Positions 36,101 through 44,948 are shown, counted from the first letter of the stretch. The stretch: DNA of 64,000 nt from an uncultured Selenomonadales bacterium (GCA_947165295.1 CAMUZU010000003.1:47188-111187), one strand, 5' to 3'. Made by a program: numbers and translations. Notes: a model not told the origin generated them from the sequence alone.

Positions 36101-38538
36101 ACACCCGCGCAACCTTGCCGACGTTCGAGGAGCGAATCGAAAACATTTTCGAGAAAGGCGGCTGCGATTTCGGCACGGCGCAACTGATTGACGCTTACCT
36201 TGAAGACGTCGGCGGCGAATCGTTTATCGACAAGCGAAAGTACAACTTGCAAGCCTGCGTTGATTCCGTGAAGTTCCAGGCAGGCAACGCACGCAAAAAG
36301 TTTTTCGGCTTCCTTGAACTGGCGCAGAACTACGGCAAATTCGACGCCGCGCCCGAAAACACGAAGGAACGCATTCTTAAACTTATCGACCGTTGCTTCG
36401 AGTTGGCGAACCGCACGGACAACTTCGGCGTCTTCTTCCGCGTCAAAACTTTCTGGGAGAACAAAACGCAGGCCGACGCCGCCAAATACGCCGAGCTTAT
36501 CGAAGATCATTTGACACGCGGGATTAAGAATTACTGCCGCAACACCAACGAGTTGCCCGACGCGCCCGAACTTCAAAAGACCGTCGCGCAGATTCGCAAG
36601 ATGATTGCCCGACAGAATTACACCGTCGCGCAAGGTTTAATCAACCGCCTGAGCGACGGGAAACTTTGCGTCGAGACCGAGCAAGCGACGGGTCAAACTC
36701 ACCTGCAACGCTTCCTTGAAGATTACGAAACGTATTATTATCCCGTGCGCAAGGCGGGCGAATCGTTCAAAACTTTGATTGGCAAAAGTCACCGTTTCCG
36801 CGCCGACACGTCCAAAGGCATCAAAGGCGGCGAAATTTTAATCGACAGCTGGCTGCCCAACGGTTTTCCGCAAAGCGGCGACGTCGGCGAAGACAAAATC
36901 GAACGCCTGCTTAACGCGCTTGGCTTCAAGGTCGAAACCGTCAAACGTGCCGGCGCACTTAAGAAGGACGCGCTTTATTACAAAGTCAAACTTCGCAAAC
37001 CGAGCAACGGCCGCGCTTCCAACTACAATCATCCGATTTCCGCGTTCGGCTCAAAGGCGGAAATTAACGGCTTCCGCGTGGTGTGTCTTTTCGGCATGTA
37101 CAACGCCGACGGCTTGATTGAACGCTTCAGACAGATTGGCAACGCCGAGAACGCGCTGGTGCTTTTGGATTACGCACTTGAATTGCCGACACGCCGCGAG
37201 CTTGCCCGCAAGATAAAAGCCGAGCCGGGCATCTCGACAATTTTCGCCGTCGTCGACCGCGTCGTCATGATGTATCTTGTCAAGAACTACGACGAGTTGC
37301 AGATGAACAAAATCCTCATGTCGCTGACAATGCCGTTTGCCGCGTGTCAACCGTACGTCACCAACCCGAACGTGCCGATACCGCCGGAAATTTTCATCGG
37401 GCGCGAAAAAGAAATTGCCAAAGTGCTGGACTTCGACGGTGCCAATCTTGTTTACGGCGGGCGACAGCTGGGCAAGACCGCGTTGCTTAAAATGGCGTGC
37501 GCGAGTCTTGACCGCAACGAGAACAACGACCGCGCCGTTTTCGTCGACGTGAACAAGTGCGACTACAATTCCGCCGCGTTGAAGATTTGCAAGGTTCTGC
37601 GCGAAGAAAACTTCTTCGACGAAACTTTTCCCGATACAAGCGACTGGACAGAGCTCACCGACGCGATTAGAAAACGTTTGGCTTCCGACGAACCGAACAA
37701 AATTCCGCGCTTCATGCTTGCCTTGGACGAGACCGACGACTTCATAAAAAGTTGCCGCACGGTGGACTTTAAGCCCGTGTTGGCACTGATTGAACTGCAA
37801 CAGAAATTCCACAACGGCAGTCGTTTTAAATTCGTCATGGCGGGCTTGCGCGACGTCGTGCGTTTTTATCGCGAAGATTCGCTTGACGACAACAATCAGA
37901 TTGGAAAACTGCCGTCGCTGGCGGTCAAGCCGTTCGACGCCGAGGACGCCAACAAGTTGCTCAAGGAGCCGCTGCGTTGCGTGGGACTTTATTTCTCCGA
38001 CGACGAAAACGCGGATTCGCTGGCAATGATGATTCTTGAAACGACCAACTACTTCCCCGGACTGATTCAGCTGTACTGCTCTAAGTTAATCGAGGCACTG
38101 TCGAAGGAAGATTACGCGTCTTACAGCGAGGCGGATTCGCCGATTTACGAAGTCAGCGAAAGCCACGTTCAAAACGTCCTTGGCGAAGAGAGCTTCAACG
38201 AGGAGATCAAAAACAAAATCAACATGACCTTGCGCTTGGGCGACGACAAATATTATTACGTCATTGCGAAGTTGATGGCGTATCGTTACCACAACGACGA
38301 CAATGTCGCAGGTTATTCCGCAGAAGATATTTTGTTCACCGCCGAAGAGTTCGGGCTTGAAAACAGTTTGCCCAAAGTCAAGCAGATCGAGGCGTTGCTC
38401 AAAGAACTTTGCGAGCTGAACATTCTGCGCGAGACCGACAAGGGCAAGTACCTGTTCGTTCGCCAAAGATTCCTCAACATGATTGGCACGAGCGACGAAA
38501 TTGAAGATGAAATTATGAACGGCTTCGGGGAGACTTGA
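33190..38538 (+). CDS. giant STAND-like P-loop NTPase with helical N-terminal region
   Basis: 1782 residues, cytoplasmic. An N-terminal helical domain (1-195) is followed by a Pro/Val/Asp linker (about 200-222), a winged-helix-like segment (about 278-340), an alpha/beta domain (about 365-500), a second low-complexity linker rich in Lys, Thr and PVDEPP units (about 505-577), about 800 residues of mostly helical sequence, and a P-loop domain announced by IFIGREKEIAKVLDF. Walker A is YGGRQLGKTALL (Lys near 1429), Walker B is FMLALDETDDF (near 1513), and a C-terminal winged-helix-like region ends the protein. This resembles STAND-type signalling NTPases of defence systems. The next gene starts one base after its stop. 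No exact family is recognised. Confidence 0.8.
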   Translation: MDALQKISELRRVLTELRAHSVAFKKSFADVQKVFDAGSFASDEQLNSAREHLAQLTAKENLCRELWSDIFDAPFPKTFAETETALSAHEKRLVEQGIVNRAEKFMWLTTEQPALKKILAAHQRKLKTLLNKETRGAKAKEAVELYAKFVDAFNEPDAVKKYSASLELRETFGDVFIGAGLFGDALTLPVQGTLFDVDADTQVDTPVKKTPPVEPTVDEPPVDYEKILRDKDALLTEDDLAPWEKIFVTERGDKREITAKRLRKDFEDSFLYKEKARVLIQAAFDNCFSIKTICEGTKFSETDVENAVVTLLNKGYLQKYSFGDLGGFYGLTEDFFNFLKVDGAKEFFKFFSSKMKLAKNLFKDTDFLEADFRFALPRTIFIKMRAVEFDRESKFESVNVLLQSIRCAFKSKHGKDLIFCCTWNDAAECKAFIDDAKTFLSQEKTFDRVIVAGLNASHAMKIFDALDEMLKLPKAEQFTFAFDEDAFRRRGTTEKVSIEEIWSPVTDKPDPSPEPPVDKPPKKTKKTKTSTTSVDKPSKKTKAPTPEPPVDDTTVDKTPPVDEPPKSKVSIVKEDKPTTPLKLNVPDELKPLYAMFAAKKFYCATAYLRALALQNKTYAPLCRQLAYALNDPAEIATYGASNIISLFNESATPDEVFLTAATLRTFFYSHKQFDYDMKTLHGIVNNFKLLENDSPLSDLIYELMNFKDAAHNGADFYADYRLKNRQQAETKIARLRRDAQTCLDRITNFNDSAYNPRFIETKKVLFNGSELTDYLKATAEDKFDEDVLDLTKTFLQTKFMREDSPLAVENVDPFKLDEIIAEAWDAAGKNIRRKKHTLLVGELRNNIVTSFKKAIEILCERVNLFEEVAPLHSDFGAAEYQKVRDKLIAKARAAQKILLRERLAGGEVLLVTLQEIIDKLEGRFEPVRHKYFYVHFLRGTEILLDENYLPILTFNTQDGTNQNVAARVVEYTRATLPTFEERIENIFEKGGCDFGTAQLIDAYLEDVGGESFIDKRKYNLQACVDSVKFQAGNARKKFFGFLELAQNYGKFDAAPENTKERILKLIDRCFELANRTDNFGVFFRVKTFWENKTQADAAKYAELIEDHLTRGIKNYCRNTNELPDAPELQKTVAQIRKMIARQNYTVAQGLINRLSDGKLCVETEQATGQTHLQRFLEDYETYYYPVRKAGESFKTLIGKSHRFRADTSKGIKGGEILIDSWLPNGFPQSGDVGEDKIERLLNALGFKVETVKRAGALKKDALYYKVKLRKPSNGRASNYNHPISAFGSKAEINGFRVVCLFGMYNADGLIERFRQIGNAENALVLLDYALELPTRRELARKIKAEPGISTIFAVVDRVVMMYLVKNYDELQMNKILMSLTMPFAACQPYVTNPNVPIPPEIFIGREKEIAKVLDFDGANLVYGGRQLGKTALLKMACASLDRNENNDRAVFVDVNKCDYNSAALKICKVLREENFFDETFPDTSDWTELTDAIRKRLASDEPNKIPRFMLALDETDDFIKSCRTVDFKPVLALIELQQKFHNGSRFKFVMAGLRDVVRFYREDSLDDNNQIGKLPSLAVKPFDAEDANKLLKEPLRCVGLYFSDDENADSLAMMILETTNYFPGLIQLYCSKLIEALSKEDYASYSEADSPIYEVSESHVQNVLGEESFNEEIKNKINMTLRLGDDKYYYVIAKLMAYRYHNDDNVAGYSAEDILFTAEEFGLENSLPKVKQIEALLKELCELNILRETDKGKYLFVRQRFLNMIGTSDEIEDEIMNGFGET

Positions 38539-38539
38539 C

Positions 38540-39568
38540 ATGGACGACACGAGCGGCATTTGGTGGCGACAAATTACGGGCGCACGAAACTTTTTGCAGA
38601 AGACCGCCGACGCGTTGGCAAGCGGCAAAAGCGCGGTGATTTGCCTGTCCGACGCGACGCCGTGGCTTGACGACATGCGCGAAATTTTAACGGACTTCCT
38701 CAATAAAAAGTTCGGCGGCATTCGTGCGATTCGCAAGCTTGACGCGTCAACCGTCGGCACAGACCCTGCGGTTGTCGTCTTCGACAAATTTTGCGGCGGC
38801 AACGTCAAGGCGAGCTTTATCCCCTTCGGCGAAGATGCGCACGTGAAATTTCTTGCCAAGCGCGACGACATCATCTTAAACAAAATCTGTCTTTGGATTC
38901 GCGGCGCGTCGAAAACTCAAGCGGAGAGTTGGCACGCGTTTATTGCCGATTATCACAAGTTCGGCGGCAAGGGACTTTTTCTGCTGGAGACGGGCGCGGA
39001 TTTCGATGCAAGCGGCAAGTCGGGCGTCGAAACTTTTTCGTTCGAGAGCGAAGTGAGCGAATACGACTGTTACGCGTTCAACATCTTTCTTGCGGCGCAG
39101 TTCGGCAAGGGCGACAAGTCAACCAAACGTTACCTTGCCGAGCTTGCCTCGAACGTGACGGGCTTTGACGTTGAGCGCGCTTCGGAATACATCAAACGCG
39201 GCAATGAGTTCCTGAAACATCCGCACGCCGTCGCCGACAATAAATCGCCCGAAGAAATTACCCGCGCAGTTTGGGTCACGCAGTTGAAGTTAATCTTTCC
39301 GCAGCTGGAAATTTTTCGCCGCGACTTCGTCAAGCGTTACGAGCCGCAGATTGAACGCCTGTTGCCGTATCATTTGGGCGGCGGGAAAATTGTTTACACG
39401 CCCGACGACGCGGAGCTTGGCGACCTGTATTCAATGTTCGGCGTCGACAATTGGCGACTTGAACCCGACGATTGGGAGCGACTAAAAATTTACCGCGAGG
39501 CGCGAAACACGTTGGCTCACTTGGGCACGCTGACGCTTTCGCAAGTTGAAACAATTCTGCATTGCTGA
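38540..39568 (+). CDS. putative effector with C-terminal HEPN-type motif
   Basis: 342 residues. The N-terminal about 200 residues are alpha/beta with strands such as SAVICLSDATP, PAVVVFDKF, KICLWIRGA and GKGLFLLETG, without a P-loop. The C-terminal about 140 residues are helical and end with REARNTLAHLG, which fits the R-x4-H motif (Arg322, His327) of HEPN ribonucleases, with the Asn after Arg usual in active ones. It starts one base after the NTPase gene and is surely co-translated. Inferred role: RNA-cleaving effector or toxin regulated by the NTPase. No close named family is recognised. Confidence 0.72.
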   Translation: MDDTSGIWWRQITGARNFLQKTADALASGKSAVICLSDATPWLDDMREILTDFLNKKFGGIRAIRKLDASTVGTDPAVVVFDKFCGGNVKASFIPFGEDAHVKFLAKRDDIILNKICLWIRGASKTQAESWHAFIADYHKFGGKGLFLLETGADFDASGKSGVETFSFESEVSEYDCYAFNIFLAAQFGKGDKSTKRYLAELASNVTGFDVERASEYIKRGNEFLKHPHAVADNKSPEEITRAVWVTQLKLIFPQLEIFRRDFVKRYEPQIERLLPYHLGGGKIVYTPDDAELGDLYSMFGVDNWRLEPDDWERLKIYREARNTLAHLGTLTLSQVETILHC

Positions 39569-39581
39569 AGGAGGTTTTATA

Positions 39582-40235
39582 ATGTTTGTGGCGGCACGAA
39601 TGACCAAACATCCTGTTTCGGTGACAAGCGACGCGACTATTCAGCAGGCCGATCGCCTGATGAAGAAACACAATTTTCACCGAATGCTTGTCGTTGACGG
39701 CGGAAAACTCGTCGGCTATTTCAGCGACCGCGATATAATGCGCGTGGCACCTTCGCCCGCAACTACGCTGTCGAAGTTTGAAATTCGTTCGTTGCTTGAC
39801 AAAATTTCCGTGCGCGACATAATGCACGATAAAGTTATCACCGTCAACGAAGGCGCGACGCTTGAAGAAGCGGCGTTAATCATGTACAACAACAAAGTCG
39901 GCGGCCTGCCCGTCATTTCGGACGTTGGCGCGCTCGTCGGCATAATCACCGCGACGGACATTTTAAAGACGTTTATCGAAGTCATGGGTTTGCCCGGCGG
40001 CGGCAAAACTCGGTTGACGTTGGAAGTCGACAACAAAGTCGGCGTCATTGCGGACATAACGAAAATTTTCGCGGACAACGGCATTAACATCGACAGCTTT
40101 ATCACCTGCCGACAGAGCGAACACCGTTACGAACTTGTCGTGCGCCTTGCCGACAACGCGGCAGGTTTCGACAACGTGCTCAAAACTTTGGACGCACGCG
40201 GTTACAAGGTCGTGCACAGTGTCAAGATTGGTTGA
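39582..40235 (+). CDS. CBS-pair and ACT domain protein (AcuB-like)
   Basis: 217 residues. Two CBS motifs (residues about 1-60 and 75-135, the second with VRDIMHDKVITV and LVGIITATDIL) bind adenosyl ligands. A C-terminal ACT domain (LTLEVDNKVGVIADITKIFADNGINIDSF) binds amino acids. Proteins of this layout (AcuB-type) are thought to regulate acetoin or central metabolism; the target here is unknown. ATG 39582 has AAGGAGG upstream. Confidence 0.9.
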   Translation: MFVAARMTKHPVSVTSDATIQQADRLMKKHNFHRMLVVDGGKLVGYFSDRDIMRVAPSPATTLSKFEIRSLLDKISVRDIMHDKVITVNEGATLEEAALIMYNNKVGGLPVISDVGALVGIITATDILKTFIEVMGLPGGGKTRLTLEVDNKVGVIADITKIFADNGINIDSFITCRQSEHRYELVVRLADNAAGFDNVLKTLDARGYKVVHSVKIG

Positions 40236-40241
40236 TGCGGC

Positions 40242-40607
40242 ATGGAAAATTCCGCGTTCAGCATCGATTTTTACGAGACGCTCAACGGCGACTGTCCCGT
40301 CGAAGATTTTATCAAGTCACAAAATGTCAAGATGCGCGCAAAGATTTATCGAACGTTGGAGCTGCTTGAGGAACGCGGAAATTTTCTGCGTATGCCGCAC
40401 TCCGAACATTTGGACGACGGCATATTCCAAATTCGTGCGCAAATCGGAAATGACATTGCTCGCGTGCTGTATTTCTTTGTCGTCGGCAGGCAGATAATTT
40501 TGACGAACGGTTTCGTCAAGAAAACCCAAGAAACGCCGCCCGCAGAAATCGAATTGGCGAAGAAATATCGCGCCGAATATCTCAGTCGATTGGAGGAGCA
40601 AAAATGA
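40242..40607 (+). CDS. HigB-like toxin (RelE/ParE superfamily, Gp49-type)
   Basis: 121 residues with the family pattern FYETLNGDCPVEDFIKS, a charged helical part (KMRAKIYRTLELLEERG), LDDGIFQIRAQIGNDIARVLYFF and IILTNGFVKKTQETP. This matches phage-derived Gp49/HigB toxins that cut mRNA at the ribosome. The stop overlaps the start of the next gene as ATGA, as expected for a toxin-antitoxin pair with toxin first. Confidence 0.88.
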   Translation: MENSAFSIDFYETLNGDCPVEDFIKSQNVKMRAKIYRTLELLEERGNFLRMPHSEHLDDGIFQIRAQIGNDIARVLYFFVVGRQIILTNGFVKKTQETPPAEIELAKKYRAEYLSRLEEQK

Positions 40608-40804
40608 AAAATTTTCGTGATGCCCTTCGTGAGGAAATGAAAAATCCCGAATTCAAAAAAGAGTGGGACGCCTTGGAGCCGGAGTTTCGTCAGATTCGCA
40701 AAAGTTTGGACGGGGAAAATATTTCATCGTCGCCCAAAGCGTTCAAAAAATTTTCTGATGCGCGCTACGGTCGAAAGGTCGTGCCCGGCGTCAATATCGG
40801 TTAA
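40604..40804 (+). CDS. short partner of the HigB-like toxin, lacking a helix-turn-helix
   Basis: 66 residues. The first about 32 (MKNFRDALREEMKNPEFKKE and on) match the N-terminus of HigA antitoxins, which bind the toxin. The DNA-binding helix-turn-helix that should follow is missing and replaced by a short basic tail. Other frames of the remaining DNA show no such domain either, so this is not a simple frameshift. It may still neutralise the toxin but should not autoregulate by DNA binding in the usual way. Confidence 0.75.
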   Translation: MKNFRDALREEMKNPEFKKEWDALEPEFRQIRKSLDGENISSSPKAFKKFSDARYGRKVVPGVNIG

Positions 40805-40822
40805 ATGTTTGGAGGTTTTATT

Positions 40823-41902
40823 ATGCGCAAAAAAATTCTTGCGGCCATTGCGGCGGGCTTAATCACGTTGGGAAGTTTCACGTTGCCGACACAAGCTGCC
40901 ACACGCGAAAAAGTTGCCGCGATTCACGTCGTCAAGGCGTCGGATTTCCAATACTGGAACGCCGATTCGCCCACGTTGCAAAAGATTGTTGACTTCGTCG
41001 AGGACGTGACCAATCCGAACAGCGCGAACTACATTCCGCCCGAAGACCGCATTGCGACTTTCGACATGGACGGAACGTTTTACTGCGAGACCGCGCCGCT
41101 GTACTTTCAAGAGATGATGTTCTTCCACCGCGTGCTCGAAGACAAGTCGTATCAAGCGCCGAAGAAGTATGTCAACCTTGCCAAGAAGATTTATCCCAAA
41201 GTCATGGCTCACGAGAAGCGCACGCCTGCCGAAGAGAAACTTCACATCGACGGGCTGAGCGAAGTTTATGCCGGCATGACCGACGAAGAGTATCGTGCTT
41301 ACGTTCGCGACTTCATGAACACCAACGAAGACGGTTTGACGAACTTGAAGCGCGGCGAGGCGTTTTACCTGCCGATGGTCGAAATTATTTCGTACCTGGG
41401 CAACAACGGTTTCGCGGTATACATTGACACGGCTTGCGGCGTCAGCACCACACGCGAACTCGTCAACGGCGTCATTCCGATTCAGCCCGACAGAATTATC
41501 GCGTCGGATTTCGTGTACACGTCGACGAAAATGGGCAAGGACGCGCCCGACGCTCATTTCTTCGACCGCCACAAAGAGAAAGTTGTCATCTCCGGCAAGC
41601 CGATTATTCAGAACGCGAAGTCCGTCAAGATCTTCAGCATCTTGAATCAAATCGGCAAAAAACCCGTGCTTGCGTTCGGCAACTCGTCGGGCGACAGCGG
41701 CATGCTCGAATACACGCTGCAGGACAACAAGTATCGCTCAATGAGTTTCTTTGTTATCTGCGACGACACGGAGCGCGAACTCGGCAACCCGAAACGTGCG
41801 GCAAGTGACACGGCGTTGGCACTCAAGCGCGGCTGGAACCCGATTTCAATGCGCGACGAATTCAAGACGATTTACGGCGACAACATCAAGCGCGTCAAGT
41901 AA
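40823..41902 (+). CDS. exported HAD-superfamily phosphatase (copy 1)
   Basis: 359 residues with a signal peptide KKILAAIAAGLITLGS ending near TQA-A. The mature enzyme has HAD motif I FDMDGTFYCETAP, the catalytic aspartates being those in DMD, and the later GNSSGDSGML segment that coordinates Mg. It is likely an extracytoplasmic phosphomonoesterase. ATG 40823 follows GGAGG. First of three paralogues; 15 bases separate it from the next. Substrate unknown. In place of the second one's SGAD loop it has TACG, so specificity may differ. Confidence 0.88.
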   Translation: MRKKILAAIAAGLITLGSFTLPTQAATREKVAAIHVVKASDFQYWNADSPTLQKIVDFVEDVTNPNSANYIPPEDRIATFDMDGTFYCETAPLYFQEMMFFHRVLEDKSYQAPKKYVNLAKKIYPKVMAHEKRTPAEEKLHIDGLSEVYAGMTDEEYRAYVRDFMNTNEDGLTNLKRGEAFYLPMVEIISYLGNNGFAVYIDTACGVSTTRELVNGVIPIQPDRIIASDFVYTSTKMGKDAPDAHFFDRHKEKVVISGKPIIQNAKSVKIFSILNQIGKKPVLAFGNSSGDSGMLEYTLQDNKYRSMSFFVICDDTERELGNPKRAASDTALALKRGWNPISMRDEFKTIYGDNIKRVK

Positions 41903-41917
41903 TTCGGAGGCAACAAC

Positions 41918-42982
41918 ATGCGAAAAAAAATTCTTGCGGCTTTGACGGCGGGCTTAATCGCGCTCTCAAGTTTCACGGCGGTTGACGCGGCGACTCGCGA
42001 CGAAATTGCCGCGATTCAAGTCAAACGCCCCGGCGACTTCAAGTATTGGGCGAAAAATTCCGTCGCCAAACAAAAGCTCGTCGAATACGTCAAGGACGTG
42101 ACCAATCCAAAAAGCAAAAATTTTATCCCCGTCGCGGACAGAATTGCCGCCTTTGACGTGGACGGAACCATTGCTTGCGAAACCGCGCCGTTTTGCTTCG
42201 ATTTTATGATGTTCGTGCACCGTGCGCTTGACGACCCGAATTACACCGCTTCCGCCGAAGACAGAGCCAACGGCGAACTCGTCAAAGCCGCGATTTACAA
42301 CCGCAAGATGACCAACGACGTGCGCAGGAAACATTGTGAGTCGAACGCTTCTGTCTTCGCGGGCATGACCGCCGACGAATTCGCCGATTACACGCGAAAC
42401 TATCTGGACACGCCCGTTGAAGGTTTTGACAACCTGAAAGTCGGCGAGGCGTTCTATCTGCCGATGATCGAAGTCATTTCGTACCTTAAGGCGAACGACT
42501 TCAAGATTTTTCTAATCAGCGGCGCGGACAGAGATTATCTTCGTACGTCGGCGGAAATTCTTCCCGTCGCCGGCGACAACGTGATTGGCACGGATTACAA
42601 ATACGTCGCGACGAACCAGGGCTCAACCGACGGCATGGATTACACGTTGACGCCCGACGACAAAGTTGTTCGCGGCGGCTTCGTCAGCAAAGATATCAAC
42701 ATGAACAAAGTCAGCAACATGGCGCGGGAAATTGGCAAGCAACCCGTGCTTGTGTTCGGCAACTCAAGCGGCGACAGTTCGATGATAAATTTCGCCCTGC
42801 GCGGCAACAAATATCGCACGGCGGCGTTCTTCGTTATCTGCGACGACCTTGAACGCGAATTCGGCAACGTCGACAAGGCGAAAAAATGCGTCAAGCTTGC
42901 CGACGCGAACGGCTGGATAAAAATTTCAATGCGCGACGACTTCAAGACCATTTACGGCGACAACGTCACGCGTGAAAAATAA
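41918..42982 (+). CDS. exported HAD-superfamily phosphatase (copy 2)
   Basis: 354 residues, signal peptide KKILAALTAGLIALSS ending near VDA-A. Motif I is FDVDGTIACETAP, motif II region is FLISGADRDY, and the acidic motif is GNSSGDSSM. The sequence is closest to copy 3, including the KTIYGD C-terminus. The gap before it, TAATTCGGAGG, is the same as before copy 3, showing tandem duplication. Inferred to be an extracytoplasmic phosphatase. Confidence 0.88.
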   Translation: MRKKILAALTAGLIALSSFTAVDAATRDEIAAIQVKRPGDFKYWAKNSVAKQKLVEYVKDVTNPKSKNFIPVADRIAAFDVDGTIACETAPFCFDFMMFVHRALDDPNYTASAEDRANGELVKAAIYNRKMTNDVRRKHCESNASVFAGMTADEFADYTRNYLDTPVEGFDNLKVGEAFYLPMIEVISYLKANDFKIFLISGADRDYLRTSAEILPVAGDNVIGTDYKYVATNQGSTDGMDYTLTPDDKVVRGGFVSKDINMNKVSNMAREIGKQPVLVFGNSSGDSSMINFALRGNKYRTAAFFVICDDLEREFGNVDKAKKCVKLADANGWIKISMRDDFKTIYGDNVTREK

Positions 42983-42997
42983 TTCGGAAGCAGTTTC

Positions 42998-43846
42998 ATG
43001 ACGAAAAAACTTTTTGCACTGCTGGCGATGTTGTGTCTTTTGATGACGGGTTGCGGCTCTCAAGGCGGCGAACAAACTTCCAAGCCCGACAAAAAACAGA
43101 CGACAATCGGCGTCATTTCACACTTGAACGCGAGCGAAGAAGCTTACAACAATTTGATGTCCAAACTCGAAAAGTCCTATCGCCCGTCGAAGGCGAACCT
43201 TACCGTCAACTTCAAGTACTTCAATCGCATGAACGACATGCTTGCCGCGCTCGAAGCCGGTCAAATCGACATGATGAGCACGTACAATTGTGTCGCCAAC
43301 TACATGGTCAAGCGCAACGACGGCTTGGAAATGTTGACGAGCGAGCGCAAGTTGCACGATTCGTTTTGCTTTGCCGTGCGCGAAGACGACAAAACTTTGC
43401 TTGACGAATTGAACCGTGCGATTAAGGAAATGTCGACCGACGACACGTTGTCGAAACTGACGAAGCAATACATCACGGATTTAAATTTCGACGCGGAACC
43501 GCCCGCAGTCCCGATAACTCACATTGACGGCGCGGACACGATTAAAGTTGCCGTGACGGGCGACCTGCCGCCGTTCGATCTGATTTTGGCGGACGGAAAA
43601 CCCGCGGGCTTTTCGACTGCGGTTTTGGCGGAAATTTCGCGTCGACTCGGCAAGAACATTGAGCTTGTCAACGTCGACAGCGGCGCACGTGCAACAATTC
43701 TTTCGTCGAAAGGCGCGGATGTCGTCTTTTGGGTCAGCGTGCCCAAAGACAGCAATTTAATTCCCGCCGACGTCGACAAACCCGCAGGCGTCGCGATTTC
43801 TGACCCGTACTTCAGCGACGAAATTATTCACGTCGCCAAAAAATAA
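42998..43846 (+). CDS. solute-binding lipoprotein (bacterial type 3-like)
   Basis: 282 residues. The signal peptide ends in a lipobox LLMTGC, with the lipidated Cys near residue 19. The mature protein resembles periplasmic amino acid-binding proteins: DMLAALEAGQIDMMST and, later, VAVTGDLPPFDLILADGKPAGFSTAVLAEISRRLGK. The second of these is the usual start of the fold, so the protein seems to be a circularly rearranged or fused half-domain form. No permease or ATPase is adjacent. It lies within the phosphatase cluster and may bind a product of those enzymes; that is inference. Confidence 0.82.
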   Translation: MTKKLFALLAMLCLLMTGCGSQGGEQTSKPDKKQTTIGVISHLNASEEAYNNLMSKLEKSYRPSKANLTVNFKYFNRMNDMLAALEAGQIDMMSTYNCVANYMVKRNDGLEMLTSERKLHDSFCFAVREDDKTLLDELNRAIKEMSTDDTLSKLTKQYITDLNFDAEPPAVPITHIDGADTIKVAVTGDLPPFDLILADGKPAGFSTAVLAEISRRLGKNIELVNVDSGARATILSSKGADVVFWVSVPKDSNLIPADVDKPAGVAISDPYFSDEIIHVAKK

Positions 43847-43861
43847 TTCGGAGGTTTTAAC

Positions 43862-44944
43862 ATGCGTAAAAAAATTCTTGCCGCTTTGACGGCGGGCTTA
43901 ATCGCGTTCGGCGGCTTCAGCTTCGTTGACGCGGCGACTCGCGACGAAATTGCGGCGATTCAAGTCAAACGTCCCAATGACTTCAAGTGCTGGACGAAAG
44001 ACGCCATTCCGAAACAAAAGCTCGTCGAATACGTCAAGAACGTGACCAATCCCAAAAGCAGAAATTTTATCCCCGTCGAGGACAGAGTTGCCGTTTTCGA
44101 CATGGACGGAACGTTCATTTGCGAAACCGCGCCGTGTTACTTCGAGTGGATGCTGTATCTTGAACGCGCCTTGAACGACCCCGATTACACGCCGTCGACC
44201 GAAGACCGCAAATACGCGGAGATGGTTGACGCCGAAATTAAAGCCGGGCACTTCATGACGGGCAAATTCCCCAAAGGCATCGACCTTGGCGAAGCGAAGT
44301 CACAGCAGTCCGTTTTCGCGGGCATGACTCCCGACGAGTACACGGCTTACGTTCAAAAGTTCATGAACAAGCCCGTCGACGGTTTGACGAATCTCAAGTG
44401 GGGCGAGGCGTTTTACCTGCCGATGGTTGAAGTCATCAAATACCTGCAGGCGAACAACTTCACGGTTTACATTGTCACGGGCTCAGACCGTCCCGCAACG
44501 CGTGTCATGGCGTGCGACCTGCTCAAAATCCCGACCGGTCACGTTATCGGCACAGACCCGCAGATTCTTGCGTCGAATCAAGGCGACAAGTCAGCCGACA
44601 ATTACGTTTACAGCCGCGACGACCATTTGATTCGCGGGCAGTTGACGCAGAAAAATCTTAAGATGAACAAGGTTGTCGCCATTGCCGACGAAATCGGCAA
44701 GCAACCCGTCCTTGCGTTCGGAAATTCAAGCGGCGATACTTCGATGCTCAATTACGCGATAACCGGCAACAAGTACAAGAGCCTGGCGTTCCTCGTTATC
44801 TGCGACGACCTTGAACGCGAACTCGGCAACGAAAAGAAAGCCGAAGGCAACCGCAAGCTTGCCGACAAAAACGGCTGGATTCAAATTTCAATGCGCGACG
44901 ACTTCAAGACCATTTACGGCGACAAGGTCAAGCTTTCGAGGTAA
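43862..44944 (+). CDS. exported HAD-superfamily phosphatase (copy 3)
   Basis: 360 residues with signal peptide KKILAALTAGLIAFGG ending near VDA-A. Motif I FDMDGTFICETAP, VYIVTGSDRP in the place of motif II and GNSSGDTSM for the acidic motif are complete. More than half of the residues match copy 2, including the start, which is nearly identical. The last codons contain the GAGG ribosome site of the cytosolic HAD gene that follows four bases after the stop. Confidence 0.88.
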   Translation: MRKKILAALTAGLIAFGGFSFVDAATRDEIAAIQVKRPNDFKCWTKDAIPKQKLVEYVKNVTNPKSRNFIPVEDRVAVFDMDGTFICETAPCYFEWMLYLERALNDPDYTPSTEDRKYAEMVDAEIKAGHFMTGKFPKGIDLGEAKSQQSVFAGMTPDEYTAYVQKFMNKPVDGLTNLKWGEAFYLPMVEVIKYLQANNFTVYIVTGSDRPATRVMACDLLKIPTGHVIGTDPQILASNQGDKSADNYVYSRDDHLIRGQLTQKNLKMNKVVAIADEIGKQPVLAFGNSSGDTSMLNYAITGNKYKSLAFLVICDDLERELGNEKKAEGNRKLADKNGWIQISMRDDFKTIYGDKVKLSR

Positions 44945-44948
44945 AAAG

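Noticed and set aside
40823..44944. The regularly spaced repeats of this region as a CRISPR-like array
   Set aside because: The repeats are whole paralogous genes with kilobase spacing, not short repeats with spacers; no cas genes are in the window.
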